Shown: piece by piece, positions 1-9,439 of the stretch
Numbering within the stretch: position 1 is the stretch's first letter
Layout of the letters: every line of letters starts with the position of its first letter
Assembly: GCA_019914945.1 (NCBI GenBank)
Contig: CM034106.1
Location: 6,944,001 to 7,008,000, forward strand
Reading direction: 5' to 3'
DNA from: Typha latifolia
Taxonomy: Eukaryota > Streptophyta > Magnoliopsida > Poales > Typhaceae
DNA length: 64,000 nt
The notes under the pieces: generated by a model
Seen by the model: only the letters and a program-made list of their open reading frames with translations
What the model was told of the DNA's origin: nothing
The model's database searches: none
Position numbers and translations under genes: made by a program

Positions 1-368
1 ATGTAAAGATAAATTTTATAAATTTTTTAATAATATAGTATTTAATTGATATTTTTCTATAAATTACCTTATTATCAAAATAATTTGTGTATATTCTAAT
101 ATAAAAAATAATACTAATAAATTAATATTTTATCAAATTAAATATTTACTCAAAGATAAACTAATATATTTACTATTTAAACTATGCATTAACCTAATTA
201 AATATTTTTTCTTTAAATAATAATCTAAGAAATTTTTGAAAAAAATAATATAATATTATTAGTAATCTCATGTTTTAAGCTAAAACAAAAAATATATTTT
301 CCATTTACAATAAAATTTGTTCTTTTTGACTATAAAATATAATCATATTTAGAAAAAATATATATATG
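1..368. other. AT-rich intergenic DNA, no gene seen
   Basis: This stretch is very AT-rich, with many short A and T runs and stops in all frames. I see no coding motif and no recognisable repeat end in it. Confidence 0.6.
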
Positions 369-759
369 GTATGAAAAGTACCATAACATTGCATAAGTAC
401 TGTCCTAAATGTGTATTGCATATCTATCGGCCTAGCTGTGTATACTGAGTTAACTACATTGTATACGTAAATATAGCATTGTATAAATACCGGCTTACAT
501 GTGTATTGCATACATATCGATCTAGTTATGCATATCGAGCTAATTACATAAGTATCGCCCTACATGTGTGTTGCATACCTATTGGCTGTGCATATAGAGC
601 TAACTGCATTTCATGCATAAATATAACATTGCATAAGTACCGCTTTACATGTGTATTGCATACCCATCAGCCTAGCTGTGCTAATAGCATTGCATACGTA
701 GATATAGTATTCCATAAGTACTGCCTTACACATACATATCGGCCTAGCTGTACATACTG
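369..759 (+). repeat. Degenerate minisatellite-like array, left part
   Basis: A motif of roughly 75-95 bp recurs about four times. Each copy carries the pieces CATTGCATAAGTACCG, TACATGTGTATTGCATAC, CTATCGGCCTAGCTGTG and GAGCTAACTGCATTG, with substitutions and small indels. The same pieces resume after the solo LTR that interrupts the array, at about 1804-1985. Short ORFs here are by-products of the periodic sequence. The function is unknown; it resembles a decayed satellite or LTR-internal minisatellite. Confidence 0.75.
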
Positions 760-1798
760 TGATACGATTCGGACTTCACCGACATCTTCTCGAGCATGGA
801 TTCACTTTAGGAGTGTTTTTGTTTCATATTTTAGTGTTTAATTTCAATTAAAATAAGTTTTCTATAAGTCGCGTTCGAACGCGAGTGGAGTGAGTTCGAA
901 TACGGTTTGTGAATAGGGTTGTGAACGTGGGTGAAGAGAGTGCACTGTGCGTTCGATCGCGGTGCGTTCGAACGCACTGTAAACGCCTGCATCGCATTCG
1001 CAAATACCGACAGGCGCGTTCGATCACGCGTTCGAACGCCTGCATCGCGTTCGCAAATCCAGAGGAGCGAACTCGGTGCGTTCGAACGCGGTCGGGCGAG
1101 TTCGAATGCGGTCGGCAAAAATTGTATTGTTAGGATTAATTTTGAGTTGTAGTTAGCCTCTAAAAGGATGTGGATGGCAACCAAAGTTATTATTGATTAT
1201 TGAGAATTGAGTTTTGCCTTGCCTCCTTCGTCTTCTTCGCTCCCGTTCTGTCAATCCCCGGCGACACCGCTTCTAACCTCTCTCGACCGGCCAATCACCC
1301 TAGTCCCTTAGGAGCGGCCCTCTCCTCCCTCTTCTTCCAATCTATCCAACACTTGCCCTAACCTTTCCATCAACCATAACCCTTCCTTCACCACTTTTTC
1401 ACCGGTGCCACCCCATTAACGCCGGTCCTCCACCATCCACCATTACTTAGGATCACGTGCCTCCATCCACAGATCCAAAACAGACTATCCTGACGTTTGT
1501 CCACTAAATGGACGATATCTCGAGATCCCCAACTCTGATTCGCCTGAAACTTGATTTGTTGGAAATCTCTTTCCGGGGCTACAGCATATCAAAATTTCAC
1601 ATCGATCCGACAGTGGTATCGTTCGGGATCTTATTTCAAAGTTCCGTGCCAGATCTAGTTCAGATCAGAAAATTGAAAGAGATTGAACCTGAGCCTAAGG
1701 GGATATCGTACCAAGCTGGTATTAGAGCATTAGCCCAAAAGGAGAGATCGTATCAAGCTGGTATCAGAGCTCCATAGCCTAAAGGGAAGATCGTATCA
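760..1798 (+). mobile_element. Solo LTR with 5-bp target duplication (TACTG)
   Basis: The element starts TGATACGATTCGG and ends GATCGTATCA, so its termini are TGATAC...GTATCA, and it is flanked on both sides by TACTG (755-759 and 1799-1803). The body has a CpG-rich segment (about 868-1112) with repeated GCGTTCGAACGC-like palindromes, a pyrimidine-rich U5-like stretch (about 1200-1500), and near the 3' end two GGTATCAGAGC-like strings (about 1713 and 1760). No internal coding region remains, so this is best read as a solo LTR left by LTR-LTR recombination. A related complete copy lies in reverse orientation at 26247-27127 and diverged pieces at about 23690 and 37195. Confidence 0.85.
868..1112. 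repeat. CpG-rich cluster of GCGTTCGAACGC palindromes
   Basis: Within about 245 bp the 12-mer GCGTTCGAACGC or one-step variants (GAGTTCGAATGC, GCGTTCGATCGC, CGCATTCGCAAAT) occurs around ten times at irregular spacing, in a CpG-dense block set in AT-rich surroundings. It lies in the U3-like part of the solo LTR. Similar blocks occur in other LTR copies of this window (about 10980-11150, 26900-27060, 37255-37315). Confidence 0.8.
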
Positions 1799-1803
1799 TA
1801 CTG

Positions 1804-1985
1804 AGCAAACTGCATTGCATAAATGTTGCCTTACATCTATATTGCATACCTATTGACCTAATTGTGCACATCGAGTTAATTGCATTGTATACACAAACAT
1901 AACATTGCATACATAAACATAGCATTGCACAAGTATTGCCCTACATATGTATTGTATGCATTGCATATATTGTATCTATTGCATG
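1804..1985 (+). repeat. Degenerate minisatellite-like array, right part
   Basis: This continues the array at 369-759 on the other side of the solo LTR, with the same CATTGCATAAAT, GCCTTACAT and TATTGCATACCTATTG pieces. Its position directly after the TACTG duplication shows that the LTR inserted into a pre-existing array. Confidence 0.7.
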
Positions 1986-2880
1986 CATTGTATATATAAA
2001 ATATTTTATTTACCATCTATTCCATCAATCAACTTTATATCAAATCGAAGGGTATTTTAGTAATTTTTTCTTCTTTACCTTCTCTTTATATTATATCAAA
2101 CATAATCATTGCACTGTTATTTTAGAATATAAGTAAACATAGAAATAGCTATTCCGAAAGAAATCCCCCATTTTAATAATAACAAAATATACTTTGCTAT
2201 TCTTATTTCACTCTATTCCAAGGTTCGAAAAATCGGGATCGACTTTCTGGAAAAACGATACGTATCAGCTGGATCGGTTGCTCGGATTGGATCAGATTTT
2301 TTTTAATTACAAAAAATTCTAAATATTTTTTAAAAATGCAGGAAAAATTTAAAAATTTTAGAAAACATGACAAAAAAAATATGAAAATAATAATTATTCA
2401 CATATGAGCTTTAAAAATTAAATAAAAGTACTAACTTACTCAAAAGTCAAAACTTTGATGAATATCAATCTGGCTTTCCTAAATCTCTGTAGTCGTCTTC
2501 ATCATAATCACCATAAATTTGTAAATAATGGTGTCTAGGATCTAGTGCTCCAAAGAGTGATTGCATCATATCATTCATATCAAATGAATTTTGTTATCTC
2601 TGAGGTAAATAATAATCAATATGTGGATCTTTTGTCTGAGAATACTGATGAGGAGAAGAAGAAAGATAGAAGAAAAGAGAGAGAGAGAGAGTAAAAGAAA
2701 TTTAAAAAACTGAGAGAAAAAAATTTAATAAGGTAAAGTCGGAGCTAGATCTTTCTGTTAGAATTTAGATAGAGTGAGAGTTTGAAGAAATGAGTGAAAG
2801 AGAAAGAGAGAGAGAGAGTGTGTGTGTGTGAGAAAAAAATAAGGTAAAGTCAAAAAAATGTAAAGTTGTCTAGCTTGGCT
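1986..2880. other. AT-rich DNA with decayed transposase-like tail
   Basis: This is mostly AT-rich with purine-rich simple repeats (GA runs at about 2684-2700 and 2800-2832, the latter passing into TG). On the minus strand, about 2467-2645, a frame with one internal stop encodes a stretch including the residues ALDPRHHYLQIYGDYDEDDY. It reads like the acidic, aromatic C-terminal tail of plant hAT-type transposases, but I cannot confirm the family. No intact gene is present. Confidence 0.4.
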
Positions 2881-2936
2881 TAGGGATATCAATAATGGAT
2901 GTCCCCGGGTCGGATCCGGGTCAAATCCATTATGGA

Positions 2937-3152
2937 TCTGATCCGGTTTAAATAAAACAGGCCGATCCGGATCGGGATCGGCTGATCCGATGAACCTTGC
3001 TCTATTCTACATGTGAACACAGCCTTAAGAGTTCCAAAATCAGATCTGATCCGGTTTAAATAAAACAGGCCGATCCGGATCGGGATCGGCTGATCCGATG
3101 AACCTTGCTCTATTCTACATGTGAACACAGCCTTAAGAGTTCCAAAATCAGA
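2937..3152. repeat. Exact 108-bp tandem duplication
   Basis: Positions 2937-3044 and 3045-3152 are the same 108-bp sequence head to tail, with no difference that I could find by eye. The unit begins TCTGATCCGGTTTAAATAAA, includes a GATCCGGATCGGGATCGG stretch, and ends GAGTTCCAAAATCAGA. The GGGTCGGATCCGGGTC sequence just before it (about 2900) is typical of termini of plant non-autonomous hAT elements. An exact copy implies a recent duplication or an assembly join. Confidence 0.85.
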
Positions 3153-3443
3153 GCTCAAGCACTTAAAATGCAGATAGTGCTGTATTATTTCGGTAATGGA
3201 TGACAAGCTATCATGATAGAATATAGTGTACATGCGCTTTGACTAGTATTGAAAGAGAAATGACGTTCCTGAGTGTATTGCTGTTGTTTTTATGTTATGC
3301 ATTCACAAGTTTAGCTTGTTAGTCCAATTAAGCACAGCTATTTACTTTTTGATAGAATGCTAATCATTAGAAGTCCATGTTAACATTCTTTTCTGTCTAT
3401 CCCATCTTAAGTAGATTTAATGTGTTCAAATTTGGTCCTGCAG

Positions 3444-5120
3444 TTCAAGAAGCAAGATTCCTGTCTGGCCATTCCTAGTTCTGTCTATCATTGGTGGTGC
3501 ATATGGTCTTATTCCATACTTCGTTCTTTGGAAGCCACCTCCATCAGCTGTTGGAGAAGATGAAGTCACTCAGTGGCCTTTGAATTTTCTTGAATCAAGA
3601 ATAACTGCTGGGGTAAGATTCCAAGTAGTTAAGAAGCACATATTTTTCTTGGTAAAGCTTATGTGCATGCGTAATATGCTTTATGCAAATTCAGATGTAG
3701 AGGGCATCATCCTTAACAGAGAATGTATTCCATGAAAAAAAGAATAATCAACCTAACCTTCAAGTAATGTTGCATTTTTAACTGTTGCCTTGAAGTCATT
3801 ACTTTGAAAATAATTGTTTAGAGATGGTTTGAGGGCATCCCATGCATGAGGCCTGCCTTTGCAGGGTCTGAGGAGGGAAATGTAATTGTCTGCAATATTA
3901 CCTTCATTTCTGAAGAGGTTGTTTCTAATAGAGGTGGTTTTGGGCATTGCTATTTTTCTACTGTGATAGGTGGATGTTGATTTACGTGACCAATTGGATG
4001 AGCTTTTATATAATTATCTTAGATGGTTTTCTAACAAGAAGGAAAAAAGTTCTTTTCTACTAATTTAACATTGCGGCTATTGAATGAGCTGGAGACATCC
4101 TACTCCAAAATTGGAAGCACTTGTTCTGCTGTGGAATTGTGACTAATTCTACCAAATTTTGTGAGCCAATCTTCAACTTTATCGGTCTCTTAGAAAATAC
4201 CAGTGATCCTAACAGTAGGAAACTTGGACAGAGAATCTGCATAGACAATAGTTTTAATTGCCCAAGATGGTTTGTTCTTTTTGGTTAAGATATTGGCATG
4301 CTATTTGATTTGACAAATACTTGATTGTATTTATATGTGAATTGTGCCTTAAATTCATTTCATATGTTAGACTTAAGCTCATAATGTATACCATCCACAT
4401 TTCTTAAATACAAAAAAAGAAATATCAGAAAGTAAAACAAAATTAGGATACAAGATGATAATTGACTAGTTCTTCTGCTGATTGACTGGAAGTAACTCCA
4501 TTCCGGACCAGATTACACTTGCTGCAGGTGTGGGACTAATTACATATGCTATTTTAGCTGGTGGTGATGTCTGGAAGGAGTTCTACCAATATTTCAGAGA
4601 AAGCAAATTTGTAAGTGCGCTGATATCCAGTAAACCTTCTCTCATACTGCAAATGTCTTGGGATCCACCTCTCGAAAATAATTTTGTTAGCCTCCTCAAC
4701 TAGTCAAGATACTACAATGTTCCACCATGAATTGTACCAAAATTATATAGAGCTTTCGTTTGTTCATATTGCTAGGTCACCTCTTTCTCTCTGAATGCAG
4801 ATTCATGTGACATCCATTGATTTTTCTCTACTCTCGGCCTTCTCTCCTTTTTGGGTATATAATGATATGACTGCAAGGAGATGGTGAATATTCTATACAC
4901 ATATTTCTTTATGAAACATGCCCTAACAGATCCTTTACAAAATGAAAAATTAAAGAAAGAGAAAAGAATGACGATGATTTCATGCAGGCTCAAGAAAGGG
5001 TCTTGGCTTCTACCAATGGCAGTGATTCCCTTTGTAGGGCCAGCATTGTATCTTCTCTTGCGTCCACGTCTCTCAGCACTCCCTACGAGGAACTCTTTGC
5101 CTACGACTGAGAAGCAGTAG
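3444..5120 (+). CDS. Plastid-type multi-pass membrane protein, 3' exons only
   Basis: I join four exons: 3444-3612, 4512-4610, 4801-4883 and 4988-5120 (stop TAG). All have AG acceptors and GT donors and keep frame, giving 160 residues. The readable protein begins SRSKIPVWPFLVLSIIGGAY. It has a hydrophobic segment ending in YFVLWKPPP, a WPLNFLESRITAG stretch, a second hydrophobic segment (LAAGVGLITYAILAGGDVW), the conserved-looking FWVYNDMTARRW, and a last segment GSWLLPMAVIPFVGPALYLLLRP. This is the layout of a small family of cyanobacterial-like membrane proteins in plant plastids, of unknown function. Exon 1 starts after a CAG acceptor with the last base of a split codon, so at least one upstream exon exists. 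None is recognisable to the left, and it may lie beyond the window across an intron filled with repeats. The join is strong; the function is not known. Confidence 0.82.
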
Positions 5121-6615
5121 GTTGAACAACTATCTGGTCTAAAATGGCCTACAGTTTTGGTATATGAGCAAGCTGGGAGTACAAAGGACCAAGGGTTAGC
5201 TGAAATCACACGGAACAAATCATATAATTTACCAATTTTGGCTTCAAATAGCTAAATATTTCTTGAATTTTCAAAATTTTAATTATTGTTTATTCCAATT
5301 TCTGCAGCTTAATAAGGTGAATAGCTCCTAATATTGGTATGCAGCCAATGCAGAGTGTGGAAACCATCTGTTCCAGGTGAGGTTGATTCTCTCATCTTCT
5401 CCAGGTGGTGAAATTTCAAATCATTTAGAATAGTAATATTTTGCAAACGCACATGCCCTTTTCAATGTGTTCTTGATATGGCACTCTAATCCAGTGAAAT
5501 AGGTACCCTTTTTGGTCAAACTCGTGCATGTTTGACTTCCATGAAGTCCTAATGTTGAAATCCTTTGGGTTATTGATGTTTAGATCACTTTATTTCTTCA
5601 TAATATTTTTCATTCTTATGTTTAAATGTTCAGCAGTGCAGAGATAAAATTCAATTCAGGAGCCTTACTGATGGTATTGTAATGGTGTTTTTAGTTGGAA
5701 CAAATTTCTCATTGAATCCATTATATAGATCCATGGTTTCTATGATCCAGAATGATGAGAAATGAATGAACACTGAATTGATACAGACTTAAATCTTTTC
5801 AGAACGTAGCTACTCTGCTCAAAGCTACACTCAGAAATTAATTTTGAGCCTAGGTATTTTTCTTTTTCTTTTAGAATTGACAAATTTAATTTTGAGCCGA
5901 GCTCAAGTTGAACTCAAGCTGCCCTATTATTTTGACACTTGCTAACATAGCGAGACCCGGTTGGTTTTAGAGTTCTGAAAACCCAAGTGTAAGAGATGAG
6001 AGTTGCCTTTAGTTCTCTGGCTGTTCATCTCATCACTACCCTGATATGGCTACAAGCTCACAGTGCTGTTAGCATATTCTAGATCTCTCAGGGAAAAAGA
6101 AATAAGGCATTTTAATTTTTATGTATTATATATGAAAATTCTGTATTTGAGAAGGATAGAATGATTGTGTTCTATTTCTTGCGGTTATAGTGTCAGGTTA
6201 AAATGTATGTAACGTTGGAATGTGGCAATGTGGTAATGTGGGAAAGACAAAGGTGGAATTGCAAATAGTTCTTAAGTTCTGTTGGAATCTCAAAATTTAG
6301 GTGTGTAGAGACTTCCCAAAAATACTAAAAGAAAAAAAAAAGAGAGCAGAAGACTTGATAAAATATATATATATATATATATACATAGAAAGATGAAACA
6401 CGTAAAACCCGATAGAGAAAACATTTCACACATCAACTGTTAATGCATTTGGATTTCACCGTTTTCAAAGCAGACCTTATTGATAATAAGAGAAGAAATC
6501 AAACGACATGCAGTGCAGTGTAGAACATCAAGCATACCTTACATGAGCATTTGAATTAAAACAACAATAAATAATAACTCCTGACAGCACTTCAACAACA
6601 ACAATTTAGGGTTGG
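5121..6615. other. 3' flank and intergenic DNA
   Basis: The first few hundred bases are probably the 3' UTR of the upstream gene. Two short pieces rich in GAGCC/GAGCTC (about 5840 and 5890) match the repeat seen at 34544-35062. An (AT)10-like microsatellite lies at 6363-6382. I see no coding sequence. Confidence 0.5.
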
Positions 6616-8142
6616 TTATCCATGGATTGGAGCATAATAGCCGAGCATAGTATATATTGTTTGTATGAGGGTGAGGATGAAGAGAAGAGTTGCACCGATT
6701 ACCGAGACTGTTATCCATGGATTGAGGCAGTAGTGAAGCTTGAACTCGCCATAATATTTACTAAGCTGGTTTTCATGGTGGCCCATCACTGTCGAGTACA
6801 AGGAAAATAGATCATCCGGCATCTGAGCACCTTCAATCTCATCACTCAAACCCTCAAAGAAACGAACCACTTCGATGTCTGTTTTCTGTGTCTTTGCCAA
6901 AATACCCCTTCTGCGGAGCAGCTTCGCATCCTTTTCGCTCTGCAGAATACGTGCCATACACGCCGAGTAGGCCGTGACACAGAGTCCACAGTTTAGATAA
7001 TTGTTCTCAAAGGCGATAAGGTTATGGAAGATAGAAGTGCTGTAGTCATGGATATGCAGAGTTGGGATCTCCATTGCAGCCCATATGTTAAATGCTCCAT
7101 GTTTGAACGTAATATCAAGAAAGCTACCAGATCCCTTCTTTGTGAACTCCGTCGCAGACTCTTGTAGTTCAGTTGCGCTAGGAATATGTAACGTCGGCTC
7201 CTTTTTCATAGCTATTAGCGATGAATTCTGCAGTTTATACTTCCCGTTTGGAACGCGAGACCAGTGGAAAAGCTCTAACAGGTGATGGAACCGTGGAAAG
7301 CAACGATTTTGGATGTCCCGGTTCCGCTGAGGATAAAGATCATCGAAGAACGAGAGTGCAATTTTTTCGATTGAGCCTTGAATGAAGTTCTTAGCATTGG
7401 TGCTATCTACTATTATTCTCTTGATTGCAAAGAAAGGAATCTGGTTTTCTAGCCTAAGCAAGTCGATCTTGATTAGCTTTGCATTTGAACTTACATCCAT
7501 AGACAAGCGCATAAACTCATGTGCCACGTATCCTGGTCCGCTACTCTGACGCAGCTTGTTAATCACGAATAATATGAAACAGCTATCCACCAGCAACATC
7601 TCTAGAAAGCTTTCGCTGTCCATTTCGGATGCCCCATCAGAGTAGTAGCCACGGGCCAGAGGTTCCCTCGACTTCATGAACCTCAAATACTCTTCAGTTT
7701 TGAGTTTGTAGCATTGCACCATATATCTTACAAACTGCCATTTGTAATCATCCGTGATGATTCGATCATTGTTGCCGCGGTGGTATGGTCCGATGGCCAC
7801 CGCCCTCACTTGATGCAGCTCTTTATCATGTCCTTTGCTGTTGAGCTTAAATATGTTAGGGCCTCGTTCAGGATGGAGTGCCCGTGCTAGCTTCAAAGCA
7901 ACCGTATCAGTCCCAGATTCAAGATCCTTCTGTTCTACTTTCTCCTTCACTCTTTTTAAGCATTCCTCTGATATTTCTTCCGTGCTTACACTCGAAGATT
8001 GGAAATTGGCATCTATTATCTCAGACTCCATGCTTGCTTCTCTCTCTTCTTCAATCTTTTCTCTCCACGAATCGTCAAGTGGAAGATTCGGGCTAACAAA
8101 AACTTTGATGGAAGAGATGGAGTCACTTCGCTTGCAATCCAT
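6616..8142 (-). CDS. DUF247 (UPF0481) protein
   Basis: A single-exon ORF of 508 codons that is full length for plant DUF247 proteins. After a variable acidic, coiled-coil-like N-terminus (about residues 1-75), the domain opens around PNIFKLNSKGHDKELHQVRAV and AIGPYHRGN, the family hallmark. It continues with FLEMLLVDSCFILFVI, LIKIDLLRLENQIPFFAIKRI and IHDYSTSIFHNLIAFE. One hydrophobic helix near the C-terminus ([20 protein letters not shown], about 474-493) with only a short tail after it predicts a tail-anchored membrane protein. Members of the family include the SPH-type self-incompatibility factors of grasses, but most have no known biochemical role. I start at the first ATG because a TATA-like motif lies just upstream; a later Met at residue 38 is possible. 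The frame shows no breaks. Confidence 0.92.
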   Translation of the reverse strand: MDCKRSDSISSIKVFVSPNLPLDDSWREKIEEEREASMESEIIDANFQSSSVSTEEISEECLKRVKEKVEQKDLESGTDTVALKLARALHPERGPNIFKLNSKGHDKELHQVRAVAIGPYHRGNNDRIITDDYKWQFVRYMVQCYKLKTEEYLRFMKSREPLARGYYSDGASEMDSESFLEMLLVDSCFILFVINKLRQSSGPGYVAHEFMRLSMDVSSNAKLIKIDLLRLENQIPFFAIKRIIVDSTNAKNFIQGSIEKIALSFFDDLYPQRNRDIQNRCFPRFHHLLELFHWSRVPNGKYKLQNSSLIAMKKEPTLHIPSATELQESATEFTKKGSGSFLDITFKHGAFNIWAAMEIPTLHIHDYSTSIFHNLIAFENNYLNCGLCVTAYSACMARILQSEKDAKLLRRRGILAKTQKTDIEVVRFFEGLSDEIEGAQMPDDLFSLYSTVMGHHENQLSKYYGEFKLHYCLNPWITVSVIGATLLFILTLIQTIYTMLGYYAPIHG

Positions 8143-8180
8143 TAGAGCCTCAGAGTAGGAACAGTTGAGTTGATATTTGA

Positions 8181-8190
8181 TTTATATCCT
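8181..8190 (-). promoter_or_regulatory. Candidate TATA box of the DUF247 gene
   Basis: On the minus strand the sequence reads AGGATATAAATC about 40 bp before the first ATG. The distance would leave a very short 5' UTR, so the motif could instead argue for a start at the next Met. Confidence 0.35.
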
Positions 8191-8474
8191 TGAATTTCTT
8201 TTTTCCGTGGCTTGTTCTATTTTGGGTTTTCTGGGACAATGTGTGGGTTGAATTCTTTATTTGGCTACATTGTCTCGAGATTTTCAATATTAATTAGCAT
8301 CTTTGTGCCAGTGGAAATTTGTATTACCCATATTACCCCTCTCCTCAGACCACTGCTACCAACTATTATCACCACCGTTACAACAATGGCTATTGTAATG
8401 TTTACATAATTGACAATATATTTTAAAATATTAAACTTAAAATATAAAAAATATGTAAAAATATCTAAAGGCAT

Positions 8475-8528
8475 ATGCACAAGTTGTCACGAGGGTTGAC
8501 AATGCACAAGTTGTCACGAGGGTTGACA
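8475..8528 (+). repeat. Exact 27-bp tandem duplication
   Basis: ATGCACAAGTTGTCACGAGG plus seven more bases is present twice, at 8475-8501 and 8502-8528, without difference. It sits at or near the 5' end of the copia A LTR. Confidence 0.85.
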
Positions 8529-9313
8529 AAGAAAATCAAAGCAAAAAGTGAAGAGAATTACAGTGAAAGACAAGTTTTCTTGAATCTGTTCAGAACACAT
8601 TCACATGGCATTTGTAAGGTGTTGGAACACGTTAAGAACATTCTCAAATGTAGAGATCATATTTTGAGAGTTGCAGGCATTTGCAGTGATGTTCAAATAC
8701 AGATGAAACATGTTAGAAATTTTAGATTTTAAGTCATCGCATTCGAACACGAATCAACCACATTCAAACACTATCGTAAATCATTATCTAGTTATAGGAT
8801 TTCGTGAAATCTATTTAGAGATCTTTGTGCCTTATTTCTAAGAGGTATTTAAGAGATTTCAATCTAACCCCAAGAAGTCTATCATCTCTTTCGATAATCT
8901 TTTAGATGCTATTGGAGATTACCTACCGACTTTAGATGGAATCTACTGAATTGCTTTTAACTCAATGCATCTCTGAAAAAACTACATCTTGAGGGTCACT
9001 AAGACTAAAAGAGCAACCTCAAAGATTACTAAGGTTTATAAACCTATCACGAGAAGTAATGTATCGTGCGGTCTAGCCAGTAAGGTTTTACAGATTGAGT
9101 TCTAGAGATCGACGGTGATCTCTAAGCTTCTTATAACTATCAGAAGTACTAGTGATTAGATTCAATCCGTGTTTAGATTATCTAGTTTGGTTTTTTTCCA
9201 CGTAATTTTTATGTCTGTGATTGTCTTTTCATGCTTTATTTTTTGTATTTATTTATTGATAGCATATATTAGATCATCTTCTAGGGCATTCATATTATTA
9301 TTTAAAATTTTCA
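8475..9313 (+). mobile_element. Copia A: LTR-like segment
   Basis: The segment ends just before TTGGTATCATAGAATACC (from about 9314), which resembles the initiator-tRNA-Met primer-binding site of plant LTR elements. A decayed copia gag frame follows. The left limit is approximate because I found no clear TG terminus or target duplication. It includes gcattcgaacacg near 8740, a weak version of the GTTCGAAC motif. Confidence 0.55.
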
Positions 9314-9439
9314 ATTGGTATCATAGAATACCTAAAGGTTCATGTTTTTTAATTAATATTATAACATGTGTCTCTTACCTTAGAGAGAAATCCTTTAGGA
9401 TATAGATTTTTATATAGGACAATCATTTTTATTTCCATT

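Noticed and set aside
831..1184. Overlapping ORFs rich in Arg/Ser/Thr on both strands
   Set aside because: They arise from the GCGTTCGAACGC-type repeats, which are open in several frames; they show no protein family.
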